This document shows positions 1 through 11,618 of a DNA stretch of 11,618 nt, one piece after another. The position numbers and the translations under genes are program-made. The notes under the pieces were generated by a model. It had not been told where the DNA came from, did no database searches, and was given only the letters and a program-made list of their open reading frames with translations. Source of the stretch: JANNGZ01 sp031404155 (GTDB lineage Bacteria; Pseudomonadota; Gammaproteobacteria; Burkholderiales; Burkholderiaceae_C); NCBI GenBank assembly GCA_031404155.1, contig JANNGZ010000431.1, positions 1 through 11,618 of the forward strand, written 5' to 3'. Position 1 is the first letter of the stretch; each line of letters opens with the position of its first letter.

Positions 1-3000
1 TGTTCCAGGTGCAGGTTCATCGCTTCGGCCAGCAGGCGCACATGGGGCTCCTGCAACATGCTCGAATGCCCGCCGGGCACGTCGACCGCTTTCACCGGCC
101 CGTCCACCCGCGCACTCCAACCGAACAGCGGGTCGACAAACTGCTCGACGTAGGCTTGGTCGCCCGGCACGTCCTCGCCCTTCATCGCGCGGTAGAGCAC
201 CACCTCGCCACCGCTGAACACGCCCTGCGGCACATGCTCGCGGTGCGCCTGTTCATACAGACTCAGGTAGGGGATCGCCTGGGCGTCGTTGCTGCCGGCA
301 TCGGCGATCGCATCGCCTCCGTGCCGAAGTTGCGCCAGCTTGCGCGCGTCCTTCAAGCGGCCGAGCCGCGCGCTGATTTCGTAGCGGGCGAAGTTCGCCA
401 CCTTGCGCACCAACTTCGGCAGCGCCGTCGCCATGCGGAGCAGCGCCGGTTTGCCCGAGCCGTCGTCGGCAAACGCTTCGAGAAAACGTCCGAGCCGCTC
501 GTGCGCGATGCGAAACGACTTCTCCTCGGCCTGCGTGTCGGCCGCATCCATGATGCCGACATACAGCGTGCGCTCGCCCTCTTCCTGGAGCTGGCGTGCC
601 ATCTCGAACGCGATGACACCGCCAGCGCACAGGCCCGCGAGCAGGTAGGGGCCCTGCGGCTGCACGCTGCGCAGGCTGCGGATATGCGCCGAGGCCCAGT
701 CGCTGATGCGCGTCTGCGCATACTGGCCTTGCGCGTCGACCTCGGGCTGGATGCCGTACACCGTGTGGCCAGGTTGCAGCTGCAAGGCCAGGTTGCGGTA
801 GAGCAGGGTTTCGCCCAACCCGTCGTGCACCAGGAAGATCGGCGGGCGTTCGTTGCTGCCGGGGCGGATCGGCACCAGCGTCGCGCTGCGCATCGGCGTG
901 GGTGCCGCGGCGCCGGCGGCCGCCGGTTCGCCGCCGTTGGCGGAGGAACCCGGCGGCTCGATCAACGCGGCGAGCGCCTGCACCGTCGGCGCTTCGAGCA
1001 AGGCGGTCAGCGGCAGCGCCTTGCCGGTCTTTTTCTTCAGCTTGTTGATCACCTGCACCGCCAGCAGCGAGTGGCCGCCGAGGTCGAAGAAGTCGTCGGT
1101 TGCGCTGACTTTGCTGTGACCGAGCATCTCGCCCCACATCTGCGCGATCAGCTTTTCAGTGGTGGTGCTCGGTGCCTTGAAGCCGGGGCTGTCGCCCTCG
1201 GCCGACATGTCTTGTGCGTCCGCATGCCCATACCCGGCCGGCGGCAGGCGCAATTGAGCCTGCAGCGCCACCAGGTCCTGCGGCGAGACCACGATCTGCG
1301 GGCCCGCGCCCCAGGCCAGCACCCGGTCGAGCACCTCGGTGCCTTCGGCGTTGAGGATGCCGTCGCGCAGGCCGACCGAGAGGATGTTGTTGGCGGTGGC
1401 TCGGGGCTTGTGCGCGGCTTGCACGCTGCTGCCGATGCCCCTACCGGCATTCGCCGCGCTCGGCTCGACGCGGCCGAGCAGCGCCTTGTCGCGCACCCGG
1501 ATCATCGTGAACTCGCGGATGTCCACCAGCACGCGGCCCAGTTCGTCGTAGAGCGTCACGTCATAGAGTGCCAGGTCCTGCGTGCCCGGGGCATCGTCGC
1601 CGCCGTGGTCGACGCCGTTGCCAAGGTAGCGGATGTGGCTTGAGAGCCGGCCGCTCAGCGGCGCGAAGACACGCAGTTGCCCGTACGACGCCGGCACGAA
1701 GAAATCGCGCGCTTCGTCGAAGTGCGGCACCAGCGCCTGCGCGCCGGCGGTGGCCATGTCCATCAGCGCCGGGTGCAGCGGGAAGCGCTCGAGGTCGCTC
1801 ACAAACGCTGTCGGCAGTTCGAGCCGGGCCAGCGCTTCGCCGGCGCCGAAGTCGATGCGCTGGATGTTGCTCCAGCGCGGCCCGAAGAGCAGGTGCAGCG
1901 GCGCGTCCTGGCCGAGCTGGGTGCGCTGCTTGCAGCGTGCGGCGATGGTTGCGAGGTCGGCGGAAGCCGGGGCGGCCGAGTCGACGTAGGCCACCGTGCC
2001 GCGCACGTTTTCGCTCCAGGCCTGGTCCTTGTAGGCCTCGCCGGCGCTGCGGCTTACGATCGAGAAGGGCGACGCGGCGTTGGCGCGGCTGCGGATGTGG
2101 ATGCGCAGGTCGCGCTCCTCCTCCGCGCGCACCACGAAGGGCGCGAGAAAGGTCACGTTGCGCAGTTCCACGGTCTGCGCGGGGCCCGCGGGCGGCGGCT
2201 TCTGGGTAAAGGCGCTGCGCACGATCTCCAGGTAGCCGGTGCCGGGAATCAGCGCTTCGCCACCACGCACCCGGTGTTCGTCGAGCAGCCAGTGCGACTT
2301 CAACCCGAAGCGGGTGCTGTAGACACGCTCGTCGGCTTGGTCGAGCAGGCGGCGGTCGACGAGGGGCTCGCCGACCGCTTCGCCCACCTCGTCGGCGAGC
2401 GCGTCGGCGGACAAGCCGAGCTGATGCGCCAGCTCGGCGGCCATGCCCACCTCTTGCCACTGGCTCCAGTTGACCGCCACGGTGAAGGTGGCGTCGCGCG
2501 CAAAACGCTCCTGCGCGTAGGCGTCGAGGAAGGCGTTCGCGGCGGCATAGTCGACCTGGCCGGCGAGGCCGGCAAAGGCGCTGATCGAGGAGAACAGCAC
2601 CAGGAAGTCCAGCGGCGCGCCCTTCTGCGACTTGCCCTGCGCCTCGGCCAGCGCGGCCTCGAGCACCAGCGTGCCTTGCAGCTTGGGCGCCAGCACCGAG
2701 GCGGCCACCTGCGCCTCCTTGAGCTGCACTACCCCGTCGTTGAGCACACCGGCGGTGTGCAGCACGCCATGGATGTCGCCGAAGCGGGCGCGGGCCTGTT
2801 TGACCACGCCCTTCATCTGCGCCAGGTGGGTGATGTCGGCGGCGACCACCATCACTTCGGCGCCCAGCGCTTCCAGCGCCATCACCTTGCGGATGCGTTG
2901 GGCGACGGAGGGCAAAGTATCCGGCGCGGCCAACAGACGCGGCCACTCGGCGCGTTCGGGCAGGCCGCTGCGGCCAACCAGCACCAGGCGCGCCTTGACG

Positions 3001-6000
3001 CTGCGCGCCAGGTGCTCGGCCAGCGTCAGGCCGACGCCGCCGAGGCCGCCGGTGATCAGGTAGGTGCCACGCTCGCGCAGGCGTTGCAGCGGTGCGGCGT
3101 GTTGGGCATGGACACCCGCCAGCGGCATCGCCTCATGGCTCTGCACCCAGCGCTGCGCCGAGCGGTAGGCCACCACGTCCTCGTCGGCCTTCGAGTCGCC
3201 GTCGATTTCGGCCACCAGCGCGTCGAGCAACAGTTGCTCCTGGCGCGAGCCGGGCTGCGGCAGCTCGATGTCGATGCAGGGGCAGCGCAGTGTGTTGAAT
3301 TCGCGCGGGATCACCTTGCACGGCCCGAGCACCGTGGCTTTGGCGGGTACCAGGCCGGTCTCGCTGGCCACCCGCTGCAGGTGGTCGGTGATCACGGCCA
3401 GGCGCATCGAGTCGGCCAGGTCTTCGCTGCCGATCGCCTGCGCCAGGTGCAGCAGGCTGTAGAAGCCCAGGTGCTGCATCTCCTGCGCCGCGGCCAGGCC
3501 GGGGGCGGGTTTGTTTTGCCCGGTGAGGGTCCACAGGTGCACCACCCGCTGCGGTGCCTTGCCTTCGCCGTTGAGCGTGGTGAGCAGGCGCTGCACCTCG
3601 CCGCCGGAGCGGGCGTTGATCGTGAAGCGCTGCGGGCCTTCGCGCCGGTAGGACTTGCCGGCGAAGACCAGGGTGACCTCGTCGCCACGCTCGCGCAGGC
3701 GCTGTGCCAGGCGCTCACCGAAGCCCAGCGTGTCGGCAAAGATCAGGCAGCGCGAGGGTGGCTTGCCGTCGCCGCCTGCCACCGTGGTGGCCCGCGGCGC
3801 GGGCAACGCGGGTGTGGCGGTGCGCTTCCATACCGGCTGGTAGAACCACTCGGCGATGTCCTTGCGTTTGTGCAGCGAGCGTTCTTCGGGCGGCAGCACA
3901 CCGGCGCCCTTGCCGGGCTCGACCCAATGCCGCTGGTGGTCGAAGCGGTAGGTGGGTAGCTCGACGCGCAGGCGTCTTTCGTCGCCGCGCAACTTCGCCC
4001 AATCGACCTCGACGCCCACGCCCCAGAGGCGGCCGAAGACGCCGAGCATGAAGGCCTGGTCGGAGAGTTGTTCGTCGGGGTGCCGCATCGCGTTCAGCAC
4101 CGTCTGTTGCGGTTTGCGCGCCGGATGCTGGCGCGCCAGGCTGGACAGGGTGCGGCCGGGGCCGACTTCGAGCAGCACGCGCGACTCGTCCTTGAGCAGT
4201 TCCTGCAAGCCATCGGCAAACCGCACCGTGTTGCGCAGGTGGCGCACCCAGTACTGCGGATCGGTGGCTTCGGCCGGCGCGATCCAGGTGCCCGACAGGT
4301 TGGAGACGAAGGGCAGCGTCGGCGGCTTCAGCGCGATGCGCTGGAAGAAGGCACCGAACTCGGCCAGGATCGGCTCGAGCATCGACGAATGCGCGGCCAC
4401 GTTGATGCGCACCCGCGCGGCGTCGACCTCCATGGCTGCGAGCGTGGTTTGCAGCGCTTCCACCGCGTGCACCGGGCCGGCGGCCACGGTCATGCGCGGG
4501 CCGTTGATCACCGCGATCGACAACTCCGGCGGCAGCAGCGGTTTCAGCTCGGCCTCGGCCATCGGCACGCTGAGCATCGCGCCTTCGGGCAGGGTTTCAA
4601 AAAGGCGGCCACGCAGTTCCACCAGCGTCAGCGCTTCGGCCAGGCTGAACACACCGGCCAGGTGCGCGGCGGTGTATTCGCCCATGCTGTGGCCGATCAT
4701 CGCGCTGGGCTGCATGCCCCAGGACATCCACAGCTTGGCCTGCGCGTACTGCACCGTGAGCAGCGCGGGCAGGGCCAGCGAGGGCCGCTGCAACTGTTCG
4801 GAGGCCTGGACTTCGTGGCCCTCGGCCGGGAACAGCAGCGGGCGGATGTCGCTCTTGAGCTTGCCGAGCAGAATTTGCAGGCACTCGTCGACCGCGGCAC
4901 GGAACACCGGCTCGCTGCGGTAGAGGTCCAGGCCCATGTTCGGGTACTGCGCACCACCGCCGGCAAACATGAAGGTGATGCTGCGCGGCGTGCCGTCGGC
5001 GGCGGTTTCATTGAAGACACGCTGCGCATCGCTGTTGGCAAGGGCCGCGGCCAGCGCTTCCGCCGCATCGGCCGCACTTGCTGCCACCAGCACGCGGCGG
5101 TGTTTCATCGACTGGCGGCCCACTTGCAGCGTGTGCGCGGCGTCGGCCAGGTTCAGGCCGGGTTGGGCCTTGAAATGTTCGGCCAGTGCCAACGAGCCGG
5201 CGTCGAGCGCGGTCAAGGTTTTTGCCGACTGCACCAGCACCTGGAAGGGCCGCGACGGCCCCGAGTCGCCGCGCCGCGGCGCCTCTTCCATCACGATATG
5301 GGCGTTGGTGCCGCCAACGCCGAGCGAGCTCACGCCGGCGCGGCGCGGCATGCCTTGCGGCGGCTGCCAGGCCTTCAAGGCCGCGTTGACATAGAACGGG
5401 CTGCCGTCGAAATCGCAGGCCGGGTTCGGCGCTTTGAAATGCAGCGACGGCGGGAGTTGTTTCGCGCGCATCGCCATCGCCACCGCGATGAAACTCGCCA
5501 CGCCGGCGGCGGTGTCGGTATGGCCGATGTTGGTCTTCACCGAGCCGATGGCGCAATAGTTTGTTTTGTGCGCGCCGGTCTGGTCGCTGCCCTGGCGATA
5601 AGCCTGCGTCAGTGCGGCGACCTCGATCGGGTCGCCCACCGGCGTGCCGGTGCCGTGGCTGGCCAGGTAGGTGATCGTGTCGGGCTCGACGTTGGCCACC
5701 GCCAGCGCCTCGGCGATCGCCTGGGCTTGGCCGTCGACGCTCGGCGCCATGTAGCCGACCTTCTGCGAGCCGTCGTTGTTGAGCGCCGAGCCCTTGATCA
5801 CCGCGTGGATGAAGTCGCCGTCGGCGACGGCGTCGGCCAGGCGGCGCAGCACCACCACGCCGACGCCGCTGCCGAACACGGTGCCCTTGGAGTCGGCGTC
5901 GAAGGCGCGGCAATGGCCGTCGGGCGAGAGGATTTCGTTTTCGCGGTAGAGGTAGCCGTGGCGGTGCGGCATCTCGATCGTCACGCCGCCGGCCAGCGCC

Positions 6001-6617
6001 ATGTCGCACTCGCGGTTGAGCAGGCTCTGCACGCCGAGATGGATCGCGACCAGCGAGGTCGAGCACGCGGTCTGCACATTGACGCTCGGGCCGCGCAGGT
6101 TGAGCAGGTAGGAGACGCGGGTGGTGAGGAAGTCCTTGTCGTTGCCGGTGTGGCGCACCAGGAAGAAGCCGACGCTGCTCATCAGACCCGGATTCGTCAT
6201 CAGGTTGTAGGGCATGTAGGCGTTGTGGCCCGAGCCGCCGAACATGCCGATCGAGCCGGTGAACTTCTCGGGCAGGTGGCCCGCGTTTTCCAGCGCCTCC
6301 CACGCGCACTCCAGGAAGTGGCGGTGCTGCGGGTCCATGATCGACGCTTCGCGCGGGCTGAAGCCGAAGAACTTGGCGTCGAACATTTCCATGTCCGGCA
6401 TCACCGCGCCCACCGGCACGTAGTTCGGGTCGGCCAGTTGCGCGGGGTCGACGCCGGCGGCGAGCAATTCGCTCTCGCTGAAGGTGCTCAAGGACTCGAC
6501 ACCGTCGCGCAGGTTGTTCCAGTACTCGTGGATGTTGCGCGCGCCGGCAAAGCGACCGGCCATGCCGACCACGGCGATGTCGGTGTCAAAACTGCTGTCG
6601 TCCATGGGCGAACTCAT
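1..6617 (-). CDS. Type I PKS module with thioesterase (KS-AT-KR-DH-carrier-TE), 3' end outside the window
   Basis: This polyketide synthase module should extend the NRPS-bound chain by one malonyl-type unit, process the beta-keto group and release the product. The frame is open for 2205 codons and runs off the left edge with no stop seen. Domains with key residues: KS 11-440 (C185, H321, H366), AT 545-850 (GHSMGE, S644, R669, H743), KR with its structural half 925-1370 (GGLGGVG, K1312, S1344, Y1357, N1361), DH 1436-1712 (H1448, D1620), carrier 1815-1890 (S1850), TE 1923-2203 (C1997, H2184). The start is the ATG at 6617, with AGAAGG 5 nt upstream; an in-frame TGA lies a little further upstream with no other start codon between. 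The ATG four codons later (6605) has no such site. The TE fold is nearly complete at the edge, so few residues are probably missing. ER and methyltransferase domains are absent. Confidence 0.95.
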   Translation of the reverse strand, partial: MSSPMDDSSFDTDIAVVGMAGRFAGARNIHEYWNNLRDGVESLSTFSESELLAAGVDPAQLADPNYVPVGAVMPDMEMFDAKFFGFSPREASIMDPQHRHFLECAWEALENAGHLPEKFTGSIGMFGGSGHNAYMPYNLMTNPGLMSSVGFFLVRHTGNDKDFLTTRVSYLLNLRGPSVNVQTACSTSLVAIHLGVQSLLNRECDMALAGGVTIEMPHRHGYLYRENEILSPDGHCRAFDADSKGTVFGSGVGVVVLRRLADAVADGDFIHAVIKGSALNNDGSQKVGYMAPSVDGQAQAIAEALAVANVEPDTITYLASHGTGTPVGDPIEVAALTQAYRQGSDQTGAHKTNYCAIGSVKTNIGHTDTAAGVASFIAVAMAMRAKQLPPSLHFKAPNPACDFDGSPFYVNAALKAWQPPQGMPRRAGVSSLGVGGTNAHIVMEEAPRRGDSGPSRPFQVLVQSAKTLTALDAGSLALAEHFKAQPGLNLADAAHTLQVGRQSMKHRRVLVAASAADAAEALAAALANSDAQRVFNETAADGTPRSITFMFAGGGAQYPNMGLDLYRSEPVFRAAVDECLQILLGKLKSDIRPLLFPAEGHEVQASEQLQRPSLALPALLTVQYAQAKLWMSWGMQPSAMIGHSMGEYTAAHLAGVFSLAEALTLVELRGRLFETLPEGAMLSVPMAEAELKPLLPPELSIAVINGPRMTVAAGPVHAVEALQTTLAAMEVDAARVRINVAAHSSMLEPILAEFGAFFQRIALKPPTLPFVSNLSGTWIAPAEATDPQYWVRHLRNTVRFADGLQELLKDESRVLLEVGPGRTLSSLARQHPARKPQQTVLNAMRHPDEQLSDQAFMLGVFGRLWGVGVEVDWAKLRGDERRLRVELPTYRFDHQRHWVEPGKGAGVLPPEERSLHKRKDIAEWFYQPVWKRTATPALPAPRATTVAGGDGKPPSRCLIFADTLGFGERLAQRLRERGDEVTLVFAGKSYRREGPQRFTINARSGGEVQRLLTTLNGEGKAPQRVVHLWTLTGQNKPAPGLAAAQEMQHLGFYSLLHLAQAIGSEDLADSMRLAVITDHLQRVASETGLVPAKATVLGPCKVIPREFNTLRCPCIDIELPQPGSRQEQLLLDALVAEIDGDSKADEDVVAYRSAQRWVQSHEAMPLAGVHAQHAAPLQRLRERGTYLITGGLGGVGLTLAEHLARSVKARLVLVGRSGLPERAEWPRLLAAPDTLPSVAQRIRKVMALEALGAEVMVVAADITHLAQMKGVVKQARARFGDIHGVLHTAGVLNDGVVQLKEAQVAASVLAPKLQGTLVLEAALAEAQGKSQKGAPLDFLVLFSSISAFAGLAGQVDYAAANAFLDAYAQERFARDATFTVAVNWSQWQEVGMAAELAHQLGLSADALADEVGEAVGEPLVDRRLLDQADERVYSTRFGLKSHWLLDEHRVRGGEALIPGTGYLEIVRSAFTQKPPPAGPAQTVELRNVTFLAPFVVRAEEERDLRIHIRSRANAASPFSIVSRSAGEAYKDQAWSENVRGTVAYVDSAAPASADLATIAARCKQRTQLGQDAPLHLLFGPRWSNIQRIDFGAGEALARLELPTAFVSDLERFPLHPALMDMATAGAQALVPHFDEARDFFVPASYGQLRVFAPLSGRLSSHIRYLGNGVDHGGDDAPGTQDLALYDVTLYDELGRVLVDIREFTMIRVRDKALLGRVEPSAANAGRGIGSSVQAAHKPRATANNILSVGLRDGILNAEGTEVLDRVLAWGAGPQIVVSPQDLVALQAQLRLPPAGYGHADAQDMSAEGDSPGFKAPSTTTEKLIAQMWGEMLGHSKVSATDDFFDLGGHSLLAVQVINKLKKKTGKALPLTALLEAPTVQALAALIEPPGSSANGGEPAAAGAAAPTPMRSATLVPIRPGSNERPPIFLVHDGLGETLLYRNLALQLQPGHTVYGIQPEVDAQGQYAQTRISDWASAHIRSLRSVQPQGPYLLAGLCAGGVIAFEMARQLQEEGERTLYVGIMDAADTQAEEKSFRIAHERLGRFLEAFADDGSGKPALLRMATALPKLVRKVANFARYEISARLGRLKDARKLAQLRHGGDAIADAGSNDAQAIPYLSLYEQAHREHVPQGVFSGGEVVLYRAMKGEDVPGDQAYVEQFVDPLFGWSARVDGPVKAVDVPGGHSSMLQEPHVRLLAEAMNLHLE
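9..851 (-). other. Type I thioesterase (TE) domain with Cys in the nucleophile position
   Basis: Residues 1923-2203 form an alpha/beta-hydrolase thioesterase: PPIFLVHDGLGE near the start (oxyanion region), the nucleophile elbow AGLCAGGVIAFEMARQL with C1997 (codon at 627-629), a likely acidic residue D2024 in GIMDAAD, and the catalytic His in PGGHSSML (H2184). It would release the chain by hydrolysis or cyclisation. Only the last helix may lie outside the window. Confidence 0.9.
948..1175 (-). other. Carrier protein domain of the PKS, NRPS-like motif
   Basis: Residues 1815-1890 contain DDFFDLGGHSLLAVQ, with the phosphopantetheine Ser at 1850. The GGHS form is typical of NRPS peptidyl carriers rather than PKS acyl carriers, which usually have a GxDS form. 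It sits directly before the thioesterase, joined by an Ala/Gly/Pro-rich linker (about 1888-1910). Confidence 0.92.
1482..2312 (-). other. Dehydratase (DH) domain, placed after the KR
   Basis: Residues 1436-1712 begin SHWLLDEHRV and have a hotdog-fold dehydratase signature, HRVRGGEALIPGTGYLE, with H1448. The second motif is HPALMD (D1620), followed by MATA, so the Gln/His usual four residues after the Asp is missing. His-to-Pro spacing is one residue longer than the classic HxxxGxxxxP. Probably active. Its position C-terminal to the KR is opposite to the usual DH-KR order of cis-AT modules. Confidence 0.82.
2508..3845 (-). other. Ketoreductase (KR) domain with structural subdomain
   Basis: Residues 925-1180 are the structural half (starting WFYQPVWKR). 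The catalytic half has TGGLGGVG for NADPH, K1312, S1344, Y1357 and N1361 in LFSSISAF and VDYAAANAFLD, so it looks active. VLNDG at 1291-1295 keeps the Asp (D1294) diagnostic of B-type KRs, which suggests a D-configured hydroxyl. Confidence 0.9.
4068..4985 (-). other. Acyltransferase (AT) domain, probably malonyl-specific
   Basis: Residues 545-850 carry FAGGGAQYPNMG, GHSMGEYTAAHLAG (S644 nucleophile), a carboxylate-binding Arg in ELRGRLF (R669) and the specificity region NVAAHSSML (H743). That region lacks the YASH motif of methylmalonyl ATs. It is not the textbook HAFH of malonyl ATs either, so malonyl-CoA is favoured rather than proven. A PTYRFDHQRHWVEP linker (about 888-901) follows the domain. 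Confidence 0.88.
5298..6587 (-). other. Ketosynthase (KS) domain
   Basis: Residues 11-440 contain the nucleophile in VQTACSTSL (C185), the first histidine in ASHGTGTPVGDP (H321) and the second in KTNIGH (H366), then GVGGTNAHIVMEE at the C-terminal end. All three catalytic residues are present. The residues before HGTGT are AS, where EA is usual. Position after an NRPS module suggests it accepts an aminoacyl chain from the PCP. Confidence 0.93.
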
Positions 6618-6622
6618 CGCGG

Positions 6623-6628
6623 CCTTCT
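6623..6628 (-). promoter_or_regulatory. Shine-Dalgarno sequence of the PKS gene
   Basis: AGAAGG on the minus strand ends 5 nt before the ATG at 6617. It supports that start over the in-frame ATG at 6605. Confidence 0.7.
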
Positions 6629-6644
6629 TGTCATGCTTTTTTTG

Positions 6645-6656
6645 GCGTGATCACGC
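6645..6656. repeat. Perfect 12-bp palindrome between the NRPS and PKS genes
   Basis: GCGTGATCACGC reads the same on both strands and lies 28 nt upstream of the PKS start. On the minus strand it is followed by CAAAAAAAG. Because this is an A tract rather than a T tract in the direction of transcription, it is not an intrinsic terminator for the NRPS transcript. It could be a protein-binding site, a weak hairpin, or chance. Confidence 0.5.
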
Positions 6657-6678
6657 TTGGGCATTCCGCGTTCAGCGC

Positions 6679-11451
<4,773 letters not shown>

Positions 11452-11618
11452 GGGGGCTGGCTCTCATGGGTTGCTCTGGGATGCAGATTCGGGACGCGGC
11501 GGGATGAAGTTCAAGGGCGTGCCGGCGGGCGTCTGCCTTGGGGCGCGCCGTCGACGGCAGGTCTTGCACCGCGGCGCGCTGGCTCGCAAGGATTATCCCT
11601 ATTCACAAAGGCACACAG
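11452..11618 (-). other. Upstream region of the operon, no gene seen
   Basis: These 167 nt precede the NRPS start. I see no coding frame. The far end is locally AT-richer, with GTGAATAGGGATAATCC on the minus strand around 11588-11604. It contains a GATAAT that could serve as a -10 element, but a -35 at the usual distance would fall outside the window. A 10-bp palindrome, CCGTCGACGG, lies at 11548-11557. The promoter may be here or further upstream. Confidence 0.4.

Noticed and set aside
5645..5666. KS first-histidine motif ASHGTGT differs from the usual EAHGTGT
   Set aside because: The catalytic His and the HGTGT core are intact, and the other two catalytic residues are present. A change in the two preceding residues alone is not evidence of inactivity.
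5008..6309. 433-residue minus-strand frame overlapping the KS
   Set aside because: It is a different frame from the PKS, extremely rich in Arg, Gly and Pro, without domains. The KS catalytic residues are in the other frame over the same bases.
6614..6634. Six-codon leader (ATG at 6634, stop overlapping the PKS ATG as ATGA)
   Set aside because: The overlap with the PKS start looks like translational coupling, but there is no Shine-Dalgarno sequence before the 6634 ATG. The peptide (MTRRPR) is too short to judge, so chance is the simplest explanation.
9..6650. Very long plus-strand open frames (9-1643, 1677-3959, 4068-6650)
   Set aside because: They lie antisense to the PKS. Their translations are low-complexity mixtures rich in His, Arg, Gln, Ala and Val with no recognisable domain, as expected opposite a GC-rich gene with strong third-position bias. 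The minus frame has full catalytic motifs throughout.
6623..6660. Intrinsic terminator between NRPS and PKS
   Set aside because: The hairpin-like palindrome is followed by A residues, not T residues, in the minus-strand direction, and the two genes are better read as one transcript. In the plus direction the T tract comes before the dyad, so it is no terminator there either.
11585..11603. Possible Fur box upstream of the operon
   Set aside because: The minus-strand 19-mer contains GATAATC but matches only about 12 of 19 positions of the classic Fur consensus, with poor outer arms. That is not enough to claim iron regulation or a siderophore role.

Overview
The window is GC-rich DNA and is filled almost end to end by two large genes on the minus strand. 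They read from right to left and form a hybrid NRPS-PKS operon. Codon use (mostly CTG, GCG/GCC and CGC) suggests a high-GC proteobacterium. A betaproteobacterium of the Burkholderiales is my best guess, but no rRNA or housekeeping gene is present to confirm it, so this is low-confidence inference.

Layout in transcription order: (1) 11618-11452, a short upstream region with no gene. (2) 11451-6679, a 1590-residue NRPS. Its order is formyltransferase (FT), a condensation domain lacking its N-terminal catalytic half, an adenylation (A) domain split between core motifs A4 and A5 by a luciferase-like flavin monooxygenase (LLM), and a peptidyl carrier protein (PCP). The A-domain pocket reads D-I-L-S-M-G-M-I-W-K, close to the known glycine code. 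(3) 6678-6618, a 61-nt gap holding a perfect 12-bp palindrome and a Shine-Dalgarno sequence. (4) 6617 to the left edge, one uninterrupted PKS frame of 2205 codons that leaves the window before its stop. Its order is KS-AT-KR-DH-carrier-thioesterase, with the thioesterase (TE) nearly complete. By hand translation I found no in-frame stop or frameshift.

The two proteins together contain an initiation function (FT), one amino-acid module (Gly), one malonyl-type extension module with reduction and dehydration, and a release domain. They could therefore form a complete two-module line making a very small formylated, oxidised C4 amino-acid derivative. The sequence does not rule out further modules outside the window. 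The main oddities are the monooxygenase nested in the A domain, the dehydratase placed after the ketoreductase core and before its usual C-terminal tail, the condensation remnant without HHxxxDG, an NRPS-type carrier motif in the PKS, and a thioesterase whose nucleophile position is Cys (GLCAGG). No tRNA, rRNA, CRISPR array, insertion sequence or plus-strand gene is supported.
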